A stretch of DNA of 20,417 bases, from positions 1-20,417 of IMG/VR virus record IMGVR_UViG_3300003478_000018; one strand, written 5' to 3'. A program made the position numbers and the translations under genes. Positions 1 through 6,672 of the stretch are shown here, piece by piece. Positions within the stretch are counted from its first letter, which is position 1. The number at the start of each line of letters is the position of its first letter. The notes below the pieces were generated by a model. The model did no database searches, had not been told where the DNA came from, and saw nothing but the letters and a program-made list of their open reading frames with translations. Source of the DNA: a virus.

Positions 1-206
1 GTAGTAGTAGTAGTAGTAGGCGACACTCTCATAGTGGTGACCGGTGGGTGGGTGACCATTGGCAACGGATCAGGCACCCATACTGGCCACTCAGCCTCCT
101 CAACCAACACCTTATGTGTATACGGGTCACCGCTTACAGATATGGCCACTTGGGTGCTGGCGCAGCCAAAGGATAGGGCGAGCAATATGGACGCTAGTGT
201 ACGCAT
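1..206 (-). CDS. Secreted protein, probable lipoprotein, with Thr/Pro-rich linker (N-terminal part only)
   Basis: The frame opens with ATG at 206 and runs off the left edge without a stop, giving 68 complete codons. The N-terminus (MRTLASILLALSFGCAST) has a basic residue, a hydrophobic core and a Cys at position 15, like a signal peptide with an imperfect lipobox (S-F-G-C). After about residue 45 the chain becomes Pro/Thr/Val-rich and ends in a Thr run written as ACT codons, which is the GTA repeat of the plus strand. An in-frame TAA sits three codons upstream of the ATG, so this is the first possible start. It follows whiB by 15 nt. Thr/Pro stretches of this kind usually act as extracytoplasmic linkers, so a surface or cell-wall domain may follow outside the window. 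The function is unknown. A superinfection-exclusion lipoprotein or a lysis protein are guesses only. Confidence 0.6.
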   Translation of the reverse strand, partial: MRTLASILLALSFGCASTQVAISVSGDPYTHKVLVEEAEWPVWVPDPLPMVTHPPVTTMRVSPTTTTT

Positions 207-210
207 CCAG

Positions 211-223
211 AGAGGTTACCTCT
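211..223. repeat. 13-nt perfect palindrome between whiB and the lipoprotein gene
   Basis: AGAGGTTACCTCT reads as two 6-nt arms around one central base. It overlaps the whiB stop codon and contains, on the minus strand, the only AGAGG Shine-Dalgarno-like sequence upstream of the ATG at 206. It could be an operator or a short hairpin that hides the ribosome site. Chance occurrence is not excluded. Confidence 0.35.
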
Positions 224-629
224 AAGACATATCAAAAAGAAACCTACCGGGTGTGTCGTACACCGGGGTCTCTTTGTCAGGCAGGAGGCTAAGGTCAATA
301 GGTTCCTCCAGCATCTGTTCCTCATGAGCCTCTGTGCACTCGTCACAACGACAACCTCGTCGGTAGTCTACCCATTGTCCGTGTGTCTTAGATGACCTGC
401 GTCTCTCTACAGGAGTCAGGCCACCCCACATACCGAACTTCTCTCCCTTGCCATCTTTGTAAGAGGTACCATAGTTAAGGCACTCCTCCCATACGGGGCA
501 CGTAGAGCAAACGAGTCGTCCCATCTCGTACCACTGCTGTGGGTCATTAGCGTCCACTGGGGGATACCACATGAACTGTGCCTTATCTAGGCACGGTGTG
601 TTGTTGACCCACTCAGGTGTTCCTACCAT
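222..629 (-). CDS. whiB: WhiB-family Fe-S transcription regulator
   Basis: This 135-residue protein has the four WhiB cysteines: Cys13, then C-x2-C-x5-C at Cys41, Cys44 and Cys50. They are followed by the family's turn motif GMWGG (66-70) and a basic stretch, TPVERRR. WhiB proteins bind a [4Fe-4S] cluster and act with the host sigma factor to change transcription. I chose ATG 629 because AAGGA lies 7 nt upstream; the in-frame GTG at 674 would add 15 residues and overlap the gene before it. Beyond the normal WhiB domain is an extra tail with H-G-x4-Y and GCRCDEC (92-98), which could bind a second metal. Actinophage WhiB proteins are known and can act as dominant-negative versions of host WhiB. 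The family call is firm; the target genes are not known. Confidence 0.93.
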   Translation of the reverse strand: MVGTPEWVNNTPCLDKAQFMWYPPVDANDPQQWYEMGRLVCSTCPVWEECLNYGTSYKDGKGEKFGMWGGLTPVERRRSSKTHGQWVDYRRGCRCDECTEAHEEQMLEEPIDLSLLPDKETPVYDTPGRFLFDMS

Positions 630-633
630 TTTG

Positions 634-813
634 TTATCCTTCTTTTTTGTTGTTGTTACAGTTATGGCATTCACCAGACCAGATGATGCTGACTAGCGGT
701 AGCATCCTTTCACAGGTTATGCATTGCCCGTACTCATTTCCTGCGCTATCACAAAGTACCGCGTCGTCGTCAGGTTCCTCCGATGAACCATAACCATAGT
801 ACTTCTTAATCAT
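634..813 (-). CDS. Small zinc-ribbon-like protein, 59 residues
   Basis: The reading frame is open further upstream, but ATG 813 overlaps the end of the preceding gene by only 8 nt and fits the packing of the operon. The protein has CITC and CHNC pairs about 17 residues apart, the layout of a small zinc ribbon, plus one earlier Cys and an acidic stretch (EEPDDD). It ends 4 nt before the whiB start and carries whiB's Shine-Dalgarno sequence in its last codons, so the two are probably translated together. A nucleic-acid or protein-binding role is inferred only from the fold. Confidence 0.6.
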   Translation of the reverse strand: MIKKYYGYGSSEEPDDDAVLCDSAGNEYGQCITCERMLPLVSIIWSGECHNCNNNKKEG

Positions 814-2254
814 CAGATACTTCAATATCCATGATGTCGCCGTATAACTTGTCGGTGTCCTGTTGATCATACCCACCATTAGGTAGTTGCTTGGCTTGAT
901 CACCAGCGCTACTTCCAAACAGGCGAGATAGTACACCAGCGCCACCACGAGAGTCCATAGAGATAGACAGGTGTTCTCGTGATTCTGTTATGTTTCTCAT
1001 CTTTTCTATGAGGGTAAACATACGATCAATCTCAACAGAGAGTGCTGGGTCAAGACCTTGCCCATCCAACTCCTCAGCGAACCGAGAGAACAGAACACGG
1101 GTCGCTTGCATCTCTACCATGATCCGCATTGCTGCCATTAACTGGTCTTTCGTGCGAATCTCTACCGGCAGATTAAACCCGCACTCAGACTCTTCTTTGA
1201 ATGCGGGACATCTGGAGGCGAGATAGCAACTATCGCATTGTCGCAATAACTGCCCAGTGGAGGCTAAAGTGGTTACTTTTTCTACCACCGCCTCGTTGGG
1301 TTCTTCCTGCTCAGAGGCATTATTTGAGTCAAAGACGGTAGTCTCTTCCAGACCCACGCCGGGTAGTAATACTTTCTCACTCTCGTGCCGCTTCTTAGGA
1401 CCTACGATAGTAATACTTGTACTAGTGGAAACCCCAGTGTCTCCACTATGGTCTTTTTGCCCGATAGTAACTATCTCGTCCTTTTCGGTGTCAGTTTCGT
1501 CGTCTAGAAGTCCATCGTTGTCTTGTCCTGAGGGGTCATAGGCCAAAGTATCTTCGCCCGCCCATGCCTGCCAAGATCGTATGGCGAGCATACCAAGAGC
1601 ATCCACAGAGTCTTCCATAACATCATCGTAGTTAACGCCCAGACGAATGATGTCAGAGCGGTGCCGCTTACGTGCGGCTTCCTTTTGTTGCGCTGGGTAG
1701 CGACGTAGCCCATGACCATCCCACACCTGCGTCTCCCCGTAGCGAATGACGGATGTCCATGAACCGACAACTACCGTGTGCCACGGGCCAGAATCAATAA
1801 GGTCAACCTTAGAGGTGAACACGATCATCTCTGTTCCCCAACGCTGCTGTAGTTGTTTAATGCGTGGGAGCGTCTTAGAGGTTATTGCTTTATCACTTAA
1901 GGCGACTCTACGTCCACGCTCACATAAGTTAGCGAGCCTCTCTAGGTCATCCTTGTCGTTCCACATGGGTACGTACTTAGAGCCTAGCCATTCGCCATCA
2001 TAGTCTGGCATACCTATAATAGTATGGAGGTCTGACTCGTGTTGGCGAATGAAGTCATCAAAGCGATGGATATCTAGATCGGTTTCTGAAACGTATACCA
2101 GAATGTCTCCCCCCTTAAACTTATCTGAGAGGACTAGTTCCTTGCGCTTTGGTATCGGGAACTGCGTGAGGTTAACCGCAAAGGAGGTGACACCAGAGGC
2201 GAGTAGGAGGGATAAATGTGACCCCTTCTCCGCACCAGCAAATATAACATTCAT
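806..2254 (-). CDS. Large unknown protein: possible TGT-like N-terminal domain, Cys4 motif, helical C-terminus
   Basis: The 482-residue protein starts at ATG 2254, overlapping the previous stop as ATGA, with GGGGAGAG upstream. Residues 1-230 begin MNVIFAGAEKGSH and include a segment RYGETQVWDG. This resembles, from memory, phage proteins with a tRNA-guanine transglycosylase-like barrel, but I cannot find the usual catalytic Asp motifs, so it may not be an active enzyme. Residues 235-330 are acidic and low in hydrophobics, probably a disordered linker. A Cys motif follows (C340-x2-C343-x5-C349-x8-C358), able to hold zinc or an Fe-S cluster, then a mainly helical region at 365-425. No genes for 7-deazaguanine synthesis are present nearby. 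The gene is certain; the fold assignment is tentative. Confidence 0.7.
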   Translation of the reverse strand: MNVIFAGAEKGSHLSLLLASGVTSFAVNLTQFPIPKRKELVLSDKFKGGDILVYVSETDLDIHRFDDFIRQHESDLHTIIGMPDYDGEWLGSKYVPMWNDKDDLERLANLCERGRRVALSDKAITSKTLPRIKQLQQRWGTEMIVFTSKVDLIDSGPWHTVVVGSWTSVIRYGETQVWDGHGLRRYPAQQKEAARKRHRSDIIRLGVNYDDVMEDSVDALGMLAIRSWQAWAGEDTLAYDPSGQDNDGLLDDETDTEKDEIVTIGQKDHSGDTGVSTSTSITIVGPKKRHESEKVLLPGVGLEETTVFDSNNASEQEEPNEAVVEKVTTLASTGQLLRQCDSCYLASRCPAFKEESECGFNLPVEIRTKDQLMAAMRIMVEMQATRVLFSRFAEELDGQGLDPALSVEIDRMFTLIEKMRNITESREHLSISMDSRGGAGVLSRLFGSSAGDQAKQLPNGGYDQQDTDKLYGDIMDIEVSDD

Positions 2255-2733
2255 GTAAACTCTCCCCAAGTGGCTTCTGCTTTGATTATCTTCTGTTGGT
2301 CAACTTCACCAACGAGATCGTCCCATGTTCTTCGCTCTGTCTTCTTGTCTGAGCGCCATTCTATACGAGGCACAGAGGGAGCGATAGCAAGGAGTGTGGG
2401 TAAGCCCTCTTCAATGGCGAGGCGAGCGCTGTGTGGATCAATGTCCACGAACCACACAACGCCACCAAAGGCGTTACGTAGTTGTGTTGCTCTGAGCACC
2501 TTGGACTCCGCAGTGTTGTCCGTAGCGTAGTCAATCATGCTCGGCTTTAGGTTGTTAACTCGGAGCCAGTGCTCCATGTGATCCTTGTCATCCCGAGCGT
2601 CAGCAATGAGGATAATACTACCACTGTACTGGCTGAAGAGTAGTCCCCACAGTCGTTTACCCTCAACACTTGGGAGGCGTTCTCCGAGGGCCTTACCGGG
2701 TAGGGCCAGCGTGTCCATAGTGATTAGTATCAT
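2251..2733 (-). CDS. Unknown protein, possibly a degenerate HAD-fold protein
   Basis: This 160-residue protein has alternating hydrophobic strands and helices, as in a Rossmann-type fold: ILITMDTLALPG near the N-terminus, SIILIADARDD at 39-49 and VVWFVDIDP at 92-100. The spacing recalls haloacid dehalogenase (HAD) family proteins, but the N-terminal DxD of that family is reduced to a single Asp (D7), so phosphatase activity is doubtful. A second in-frame ATG at 2718 is possible. It is coupled to the next gene by ATGA and begins 6 nt after the preceding stop. The function is unknown, and the HAD suggestion rests on pattern reading only. Confidence 0.6.
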   Translation of the reverse strand: MILITMDTLALPGKALGERLPSVEGKRLWGLLFSQYSGSIILIADARDDKDHMEHWLRVNNLKPSMIDYATDNTAESKVLRATQLRNAFGGVVWFVDIDPHSARLAIEEGLPTLLAIAPSVPRIEWRSDKKTERRTWDDLVGEVDQQKIIKAEATWGEFT

Positions 2734-2739
2734 GAGGCA

Positions 2740-3297
2740 CTAACCTTTAGGGGGTGTCCACAACTTGCTCTTACCGGCCCCTTTGGGCTTCCTTCCAACT
2801 GGGCCGTTAACCATAGTTTCAGAGGCTACTGTGTCATGCTTAGTAGAGTACAGGCCCAACTCTTTTCTAGAGTTATATACGTAGTGCTCGTTAGCAGGAC
2901 AGTACATACACAGATACTGACGATGCTTCTTGGGTACCCCTGTTTTGCGCCCAACAGTTTTAGACTCATCCTGCCAGTCAATGCATCCTGCTTTAGGGCG
3001 ACTGTGTTTACTGAAACACTTCAGGGCATCCTCTTTGAGATCGTCACGTATAGCCCGAACCTCAATCTCATTGTCCATGAGTTCTTTTTTAACCGCTGTC
3101 TCCATATCCAACTTGCTGGATGTTGCTTCATCACAGCGAATAATCATAGATACATGGGATTCAGGGCGTGGGTCAGCGGCTTGTCCCAAGTGACGATTAA
3201 TAGTCTCTATGAGTTCCATATCGTACTCAGCGGTTCCTTCGTAGTCCCGCATATTGTGCAGGACACCGCAGGACTTGCATAGCAAGAGGCGTGGCAT
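2740..3297 (-). CDS. Multi-cysteine, probable zinc-binding protein
   Basis: I place the start at ATG 3297 (185 residues), because the longer frame to 3414 would run over the gene before it and begins with an unlikely sequence. Cys7-x2-Cys10 opens the protein. A C-x3-H-x6-C cluster lies at 94-105 (HSRPKAGC), and Cys130-x2-Cys133 follows, so two zinc sites are possible. The C-terminal 25 residues are basic and Gly/Pro-rich (GRKPKGAGKSK). A -10-like TACAAT lies 5 nt before the ATG, while GGAG lies 11 nt upstream, farther than usual. This argues for its own leaderless transcript. DNA or RNA binding is an inference from the zinc sites and basic tail. Confidence 0.65.
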   Translation of the reverse strand: MPRLLLCKSCGVLHNMRDYEGTAEYDMELIETINRHLGQAADPRPESHVSMIIRCDEATSSKLDMETAVKKELMDNEIEVRAIRDDLKEDALKCFSKHSRPKAGCIDWQDESKTVGRKTGVPKKHRQYLCMYCPANEHYVYNSRKELGLYSTKHDTVASETMVNGPVGRKPKGAGKSKLWTPPKG

Positions 3298-3302
3298 ATT
3301 GA

Positions 3303-3308
3303 ATTGTA
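3303..3308 (-). promoter_or_regulatory. Leaderless-type -10 box TACAAT
   Basis: TACAAT ends 5 nt before the ATG at 3297, which would place the transcription start at or next to the A of the start codon. The 40-nt gap before this gene is among the longer gaps in the window. I found no convincing -35 element. Confidence 0.4.
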
Positions 3309-3337
3309 CTCCAGTTAGTAGTTTTGTATAAGTTAGT

Positions 3338-3559
3338 CTAGTGTTGGCAAGAGCAACTGCCTGCGGCAGACTCACCAGACACCTTAACAGGGAATCCAGA
3401 GGAATCCGCACCATAGTGCCACGGTAATTCTGATGCTCGTTGTGTCACGTTAGTAAGGTCTACCTCACCACCACGGTCTGGGGCGAGGAACTTACGGACA
3501 CCGTCGTCTTTGCCTTGTACAAGGTCTTGGTTCATTGAGCGGGTTTCGTTTACAGACAT
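3338..3559 (-). CDS. Small hypothetical protein, 73 residues
   Basis: The protein is polar, with an acidic and basic mix and a C-terminal CSCQH. It has no membrane segment and no family I recognise. The gene sits alone between two intergenic gaps of 31 and 40 nt in an otherwise overlapping region. A TATACT box ends 5 nt before its ATG and no Shine-Dalgarno sequence is obvious, so it may be translated from a leaderless mRNA. A later in-frame ATG (residue 9) is possible but has less support. Confidence 0.55.
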   Translation of the reverse strand: MSVNETRSMNQDLVQGKDDGVRKFLAPDRGGEVDLTNVTQRASELPWHYGADSSGFPVKVSGESAAGSCSCQH

Positions 3560-3564
3560 AGTTT

Positions 3565-3570
3565 AGTATA
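3565..3570 (-). promoter_or_regulatory. Leaderless-type extended -10 promoter TGATATACT
   Basis: TATACT is preceded by TG one base upstream (extended -10) and ends 5 nt before the ATG at 3559. A TTAACT that matches four of six bases of the -35 consensus lies 18 nt upstream and overlaps the stop codon of the preceding gene. The start of transcription would fall on or beside the start codon. Confidence 0.5.
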
Positions 3571-3590
3571 TCACCTTATAGTAGTGGGAG

Positions 3591-4409
3591 TTAATAGGTC
3601 TTGCTTCCTATTTTAGAATTGCTTACTGAGGGGAACAGACCGAGGTCTGGGTTCTTCATGGAGATAGAGGATGCTCTATTAATAGACTTATCAAAGTCTT
3701 GACGAGCGGCCTCCGCTGGGTTTTCTGATCGCCACTGATTACGGGCACGTGTGCCTTCACGGCGTGTAGCGTTCTTCTCATCTCTTGCAGATGACTCGGC
3801 TTTGTACCAGTCAGACGCTGCCTTGCGACCGCCATCATAGCCACCTCGGGTGTTATTTCTAGTACTTGGTCCACCGGAACCTATTTGTAGTTGTCCGGGG
3901 GTGCTCATTCCTAGAGATTGGAATAGTTTAGTGGACGGGCGATCCCCAAGAGGACCACCCACCCCCATCATCTTATTTGTGTCTATACCTTTACGGAGTG
4001 CCTCAGTTCCAACTGTTGCTGGATCAAAGGGTTTCTCAAAGGGCACTATGTCAGTAGGCGGTTTACTAGGAGGAAAGGGTGGCAGGGGGTCCAGTGGTGG
4101 GGTATCAGGGGTATCAGGGGTCTTAGGTTTATCAGGGTTATCAGGAGTACTTTCTTCCTCCGCTGTACGCTTATCTTCCACAGTGAGTTTGAACTTTGGG
4201 GCGTACTCAAAGGACCTACCTGCATCAGATGCTGTTCGGTCAGCGCCCACACCAGCGGAACCACCGCCACCAAGTCCACCACCGCCACCGCCACCAGCGC
4301 CAGCGCCAGCGCCTTGTCCGCTCTGGTAACTGCCGGGGTGAAGTCCCGTGTAGATGTACTGGCCTTGTGCGGCCACGTTATCTGCGTTCATGTATCGGGG
4401 TGCTGGCAT
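3591..4409 (-). CDS. Gly- and Pro-rich low-complexity protein, 272 residues
   Basis: Residues 33-54 are almost all Gly and Ala, seen on the plus strand as repeated ccaccgcc. Residues 85-125 are rich in Pro, Asp, Thr and Lys (PDTPDTPP and similar), and the C-terminal third is Arg/Lys/Ser-rich with predicted helix. There is no signal peptide or transmembrane segment. The chain is probably largely disordered. It is the longest gene of the unknown cluster and has its own near-consensus promoter. Possible roles are an internal virion or scaffold-like protein, or a host-interaction protein, but nothing in the sequence decides this. The open frame, the promoter and the tight fit between neighbours support a real gene. 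Confidence 0.65.
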   Translation of the reverse strand: MPAPRYMNADNVAAQGQYIYTGLHPGSYQSGQGAGAGAGGGGGGGLGGGGSAGVGADRTASDAGRSFEYAPKFKLTVEDKRTAEEESTPDNPDKPKTPDTPDTPPLDPLPPFPPSKPPTDIVPFEKPFDPATVGTEALRKGIDTNKMMGVGGPLGDRPSTKLFQSLGMSTPGQLQIGSGGPSTRNNTRGGYDGGRKAASDWYKAESSARDEKNATRREGTRARNQWRSENPAEAARQDFDKSINRASSISMKNPDLGLFPSVSNSKIGSKTY

Positions 4410-4415
4410 GGTTCT

Positions 4416-4421
4416 ATTATA
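4416..4421 (-). promoter_or_regulatory. Leaderless-type extended -10 promoter TGGTATAAT
   Basis: A perfect TATAAT with an upstream TG (extended -10) lies in the 21-nt gap before the gene at 4409. AGAACC separates it from the ATG, so transcription would begin at the A of ATG. There is no Shine-Dalgarno sequence. The -35 region is weak, which fits an extended -10 promoter. Confidence 0.6.
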
Positions 4422-4430
4422 CCACTCTTA

Positions 4431-4802
4431 TTAAGTCCACATTGGGGTCATGGAGTATCTGCCTGATCCACTGAAGGTATCGTCAACAAGTGACCCATTG
4501 TGTAACATTACTGGGCTACCAGACACCCAAGATCGGTAGGAGGGTGTCTCTCGTGACGTATTGATAATGTCCATTATGCCCTGCTCGCTCTTAGCGAAGC
4601 CTCGCCGCTCTGGGTTTAGCGCTTGGGGCACCACCGGTCGGGTAGCACGTATGGTCTCTGGGTCAGAGATAGCAGAGTCTAGAGCGATGTCAACAAGGTA
4701 CTCTTGTCGTGTCTGCCAAGGGCGTCTCTTTTGACGGTACTCCTGTAGAGCGAATGCTTGGTTAACGGGGTTATCCTCGTCTACTGGTCTATTCAGTCCC
4801 AT
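4431..4802 (-). CDS. Hypothetical protein, 123 residues
   Basis: A polar protein that begins MGLNRPVDEDNP and ends TPMWT. It has an amphipathic helical stretch at about 15-50 (QEYRQKRRPWQTRQEYLVDI) and no Cys pair, membrane segment or recognised domain. It overlaps the end of the preceding gene by 14 nt and is the last gene before the promoter gap at 4410-4430. No strong ribosome site is visible, so translation probably depends on coupling to the upstream gene. Confidence 0.6.
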   Translation of the reverse strand: MGLNRPVDEDNPVNQAFALQEYRQKRRPWQTRQEYLVDIALDSAISDPETIRATRPVVPQALNPERRGFAKSEQGIMDIINTSRETPSYRSWVSGSPVMLHNGSLVDDTFSGSGRYSMTPMWT

Positions 4803-5292
4803 AGCCGTTGTTTTCTAGGTTGTTTTTGTGAGACTCATCAATGGATACCTTGATGTTTCTAGGGTTGTTACGAAAGCGGGCCTCTGCAGCAGTAGAAGAA
4901 GATTGTGTGGACATATTAACAGCGTCCAAAGGAGAGTCATCCTTATAAATGGTGGCGTACATACTACCTATAGGGTACTGTGCGCTATACCCGTCCCCTA
5001 AATCGTGGTGGTATATAGGGTACTCATCAGCGTCCTCGTGCTGTTCAGCGTTCTCACGTGGTCGTATATTACCAGCAGCATGGTCATCAGACCAGTGTGT
5101 GTTAACATCCTGCCAAGCGTCGGTGACTACATTGTCTCGGTACCCGCCCTTATACCCAAACGCTGCCTCTTCCATTGAATCAAAGATATTAGCACCAAGT
5201 GCCCTGCCCGCTATCTTAGACTCTTCGTCCTTAGACATCCCAAACTGTTCACCAAACTGTGATGGGTTAACTGTCATGGCTACGAGTACCAT
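4789..5292 (-). CDS. Hypothetical protein, about 167 residues
   Basis: The protein is acidic and polar, with many Asp, Asn, His and Tyr residues. It carries several aromatic/His-rich stretches (YPIYHHDLGDGYSAQYP), no Cys and no membrane segment. The start is uncertain. GTG 5358 would overlap the upstream gene by 92 nt. ATG 5277 overlaps it by 11 nt but lacks a Shine-Dalgarno site. I prefer ATG 5292, because TACAAT lies exactly 6 nt upstream of it, as for the leaderless-type genes that follow. I recognise no family. Confidence 0.55.
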   Translation of the reverse strand: MVLVAMTVNPSQFGEQFGMSKDEESKIAGRALGANIFDSMEEAAFGYKGGYRDNVVTDAWQDVNTHWSDDHAAGNIRPRENAEQHEDADEYPIYHHDLGDGYSAQYPIGSMYATIYKDDSPLDAVNMSTQSSSTAAEARFRNNPRNIKVSIDESHKNNLENNGYGTE

Positions 5293-5521
5293 CTTCCCAT
5301 TGTATAGGGAACCCTGTGCGTCGGGCTTCGGTGTTTCTATACGAACGGTTACCCTCACCGAGGGCTGTTATTTGGAAAAGTGGTTTACCTGATGAACCCA
5401 TAACGTGTCCATTAATAAACAAACCTTCAAGGGTGACAGGGTCAATAGAGGTGACACCAGACTCATCCATTGTGGTTATGTCAGGGACGTTGTCCCCACT
5501 CATACTCAGGTCAATGGTCAT
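5267..5521 (-). CDS. Hypothetical protein, 84 residues
   Basis: It starts at ATG 5521 in a TAATG overlap with the preceding stop. The protein is acidic with beta-type sequence (FINGHVMGSSGKPLFQITAL) and no recognised motif. It could be a small domain of a structural protein, but this is not supported by anything specific. Its 3' end overlaps the next gene, whose possible promoter lies inside this coding sequence. Confidence 0.55.
   Translation of the reverse strand: MTIDLSMSGDNVPDITTMDESGVTSIDPVTLEGLFINGHVMGSSGKPLFQITALGEGNRSYRNTEARRTGFPIQWEDGTRSHDS
5299..5304 (-). promoter_or_regulatory. Possible leaderless-type -10 box TACAAT inside a coding region
   Basis: TACAAT is followed by GGGAAG and then ATG at 5292. 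The spacing matches the three clearer cases downstream. It lies within the preceding gene and has no TG extension, so the support is weaker. Confidence 0.3.
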
Positions 5522-5838
5522 TAGTACAGGTGATCTAGGCCCTCTATAGAGCCTAATGTATCGGATGGGGTTTCTTCCATGAGTGCCCTCATCATGTCTA
5601 CGTGGGCGTGCTCTCCTTCTAACTGAAGGCTTTCTGCTCGGTCGTCTACAGCAAAGCCACGGTAATCACGTCCACTAGAGCCACCTTGGAAGCGCGCTCC
5701 CTCAAACTGACGCTGGTGTTCAGCAGCAGTACGTGAACCGTACTCCTCGTGTTGTTGCTCACGGTGATGGGTCAGGCGATTAACACGTCCGTGTGCTTTG
5801 TCCCTGTTTAGACCATGTACAATAGGATCATCATTCAT
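5521..5838 (-). CDS. Hypothetical charged protein, 105 residues
   Basis: ATG 5838 gives an 8-nt overlap (ATGAATGA) with the preceding gene and follows a G-rich ribosome-site-like run; the in-frame TTG at 5853 is less likely. The protein is rich in His, Arg, Glu and Gln (HHREQQHEEYGSR), with a short Gly/Ser patch (GGSSGRDYRG) and an acidic C-terminus. It is probably helical or disordered, has no Cys and matches no family I recognise. Confidence 0.55.
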   Translation of the reverse strand: MNDDPIVHGLNRDKAHGRVNRLTHHREQQHEEYGSRTAAEHQRQFEGARFQGGSSGRDYRGFAVDDRAESLQLEGEHAHVDMMRALMEETPSDTLGSIEGLDHLY

Positions 5839-6145
5839 TGAAGCCCCCCTCAATAACTCTTGTTAGTGTATCATCACCAGTGAAGTCTGAGAAGCCTATA
5901 TCTGATAGACCTCCCTGCGTGTGTCCCACACCACTAGCGGACCCAGCGTGCAGGGAACCACCACCACCGCCGGTGTACTTTTCCTCTTCTGGATCAGCGT
6001 CCACGGGGGCACCCGCTAGGGCGCTAAGGTACTGGGCTTGACGTATGACAGCGTCAGTCACAGGGTTCTTATTAATGAGACGAGGGGCACGCCCGGCCTC
6101 GGGGGTGGTCCTGTCATCTGGGTGCTGAGATCGGTGCTTTATCAT
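5831..6145 (-). CDS. Hypothetical Gly-rich protein, 104 residues
   Basis: ATG 6145 lies 2 nt after the preceding stop, with GGAG 7 nt upstream, and is better than the TTG at 6157. Residues 1-50 are polar with one helical segment (DAVIRQAQYLSALAG). A GGGGGSLHAGSASGVG linker follows and then an acidic C-terminus. The style matches the neighbouring unknown genes. No function is visible. Confidence 0.55.
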   Translation of the reverse strand: MIKHRSQHPDDRTTPEAGRAPRLINKNPVTDAVIRQAQYLSALAGAPVDADPEEEKYTGGGGGSLHAGSASGVGHTQGGLSDIGFSDFTGDDTLTRVIEGGFNE

Positions 6146-6147
6146 GG

Positions 6148-6666
6148 TTATCTCCAAAGAGGCATCAGGTGCCTCAGTCTGGACTGCCGTTCTGGGTTAG
6201 TTGGTATTTTCTCTGAACCGGGCTGTGCTCGCTTCATCGCTGTACTACCACTTATTTTACCATCATTTGTTAGGCGAGGGGCCTCAGAACCAGCGGGAGC
6301 AAACTTCATGCCCATTTGTTCATACTTTAGTCCAGTAAACTTATTAAACTCTTCTGGCCAAAGGTAGTCCGAGGGGTTTACTCTCTCCCCTTTGTGCACA
6401 CCACGGCTGTACTGGCGAAGGTTCATTCGCTCAATATGTCCGAGAACCTTGTCGGCTCGTCGGTTACCTTCCATAGGACCAAGGTACCCATCTGGGTATT
6501 GGGTCTCTACACCGGTACGGTATCCCGAGGTGAGGTAATCTTTTGCGCTACGGAAGTTAGGGGCTGGTCCGAGGGATGCTGATGTGGCTGCTCCCGGCGG
6601 TTGCGAGGGGCTATTCCAATTGGCGAATACCGCTTGGTTACCGCTCGTTCCTGAGTCATTACTCAT
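6148..6666 (-). CDS. Hypothetical protein, 172 residues
   Basis: The first 40 residues are Ser/Asn/Gly/Pro/Ala-rich and probably disordered. The middle part (about 45-125) looks folded, with many Tyr, Arg and Gly residues and motifs such as YPDGYLGP and HKGERVNPSDYLWPEEF. The C-terminus is basic. It has no membrane segment and no Cys. The middle region looks conserved-domain-like and would be the best target in this cluster for a profile search. It lies 6 nt after the preceding stop with no strong Shine-Dalgarno site. Confidence 0.6.
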   Translation of the reverse strand: MSNDSGTSGNQAVFANWNSPSQPPGAATSASLGPAPNFRSAKDYLTSGYRTGVETQYPDGYLGPMEGNRRADKVLGHIERMNLRQYSRGVHKGERVNPSDYLWPEEFNKFTGLKYEQMGMKFAPAGSEAPRLTNDGKISGSTAMKRAQPGSEKIPTNPERQSRLRHLMPLWR

Positions 6667-6672
6667 CTTATG

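Noticed and set aside
1-19. GTA tandem repeat as a non-coding microsatellite, CRISPR-like repeat or terminal repeat
   Set aside because: On the minus strand it is a run of in-frame ACT (Thr) codons in an open signal-peptide gene.
36-131. Repeated GGTGACC/GGTCACC heptamers as operators
   Set aside because: The first two lie in Val-Thr codons of the lipoprotein gene and the third is also coding. The spacing is irregular and chance plus codon use explains them.
247-268. GC-rich hairpin as a terminator for whiB
   Set aside because: It is inside the whiB coding region, has a mismatch in the stem and no T-run follows on the minus strand.
806-2254. Active 7-deazaguanine DNA modification enzyme
   Set aside because: The catalytic Asp motifs are not visible and no genes for the precursor pathway are nearby.
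4259-4316. Tandem ccaccgcc repeat as a DNA repeat element
   Set aside because: It encodes the Gly run of the 272-residue protein and has no independent structure.
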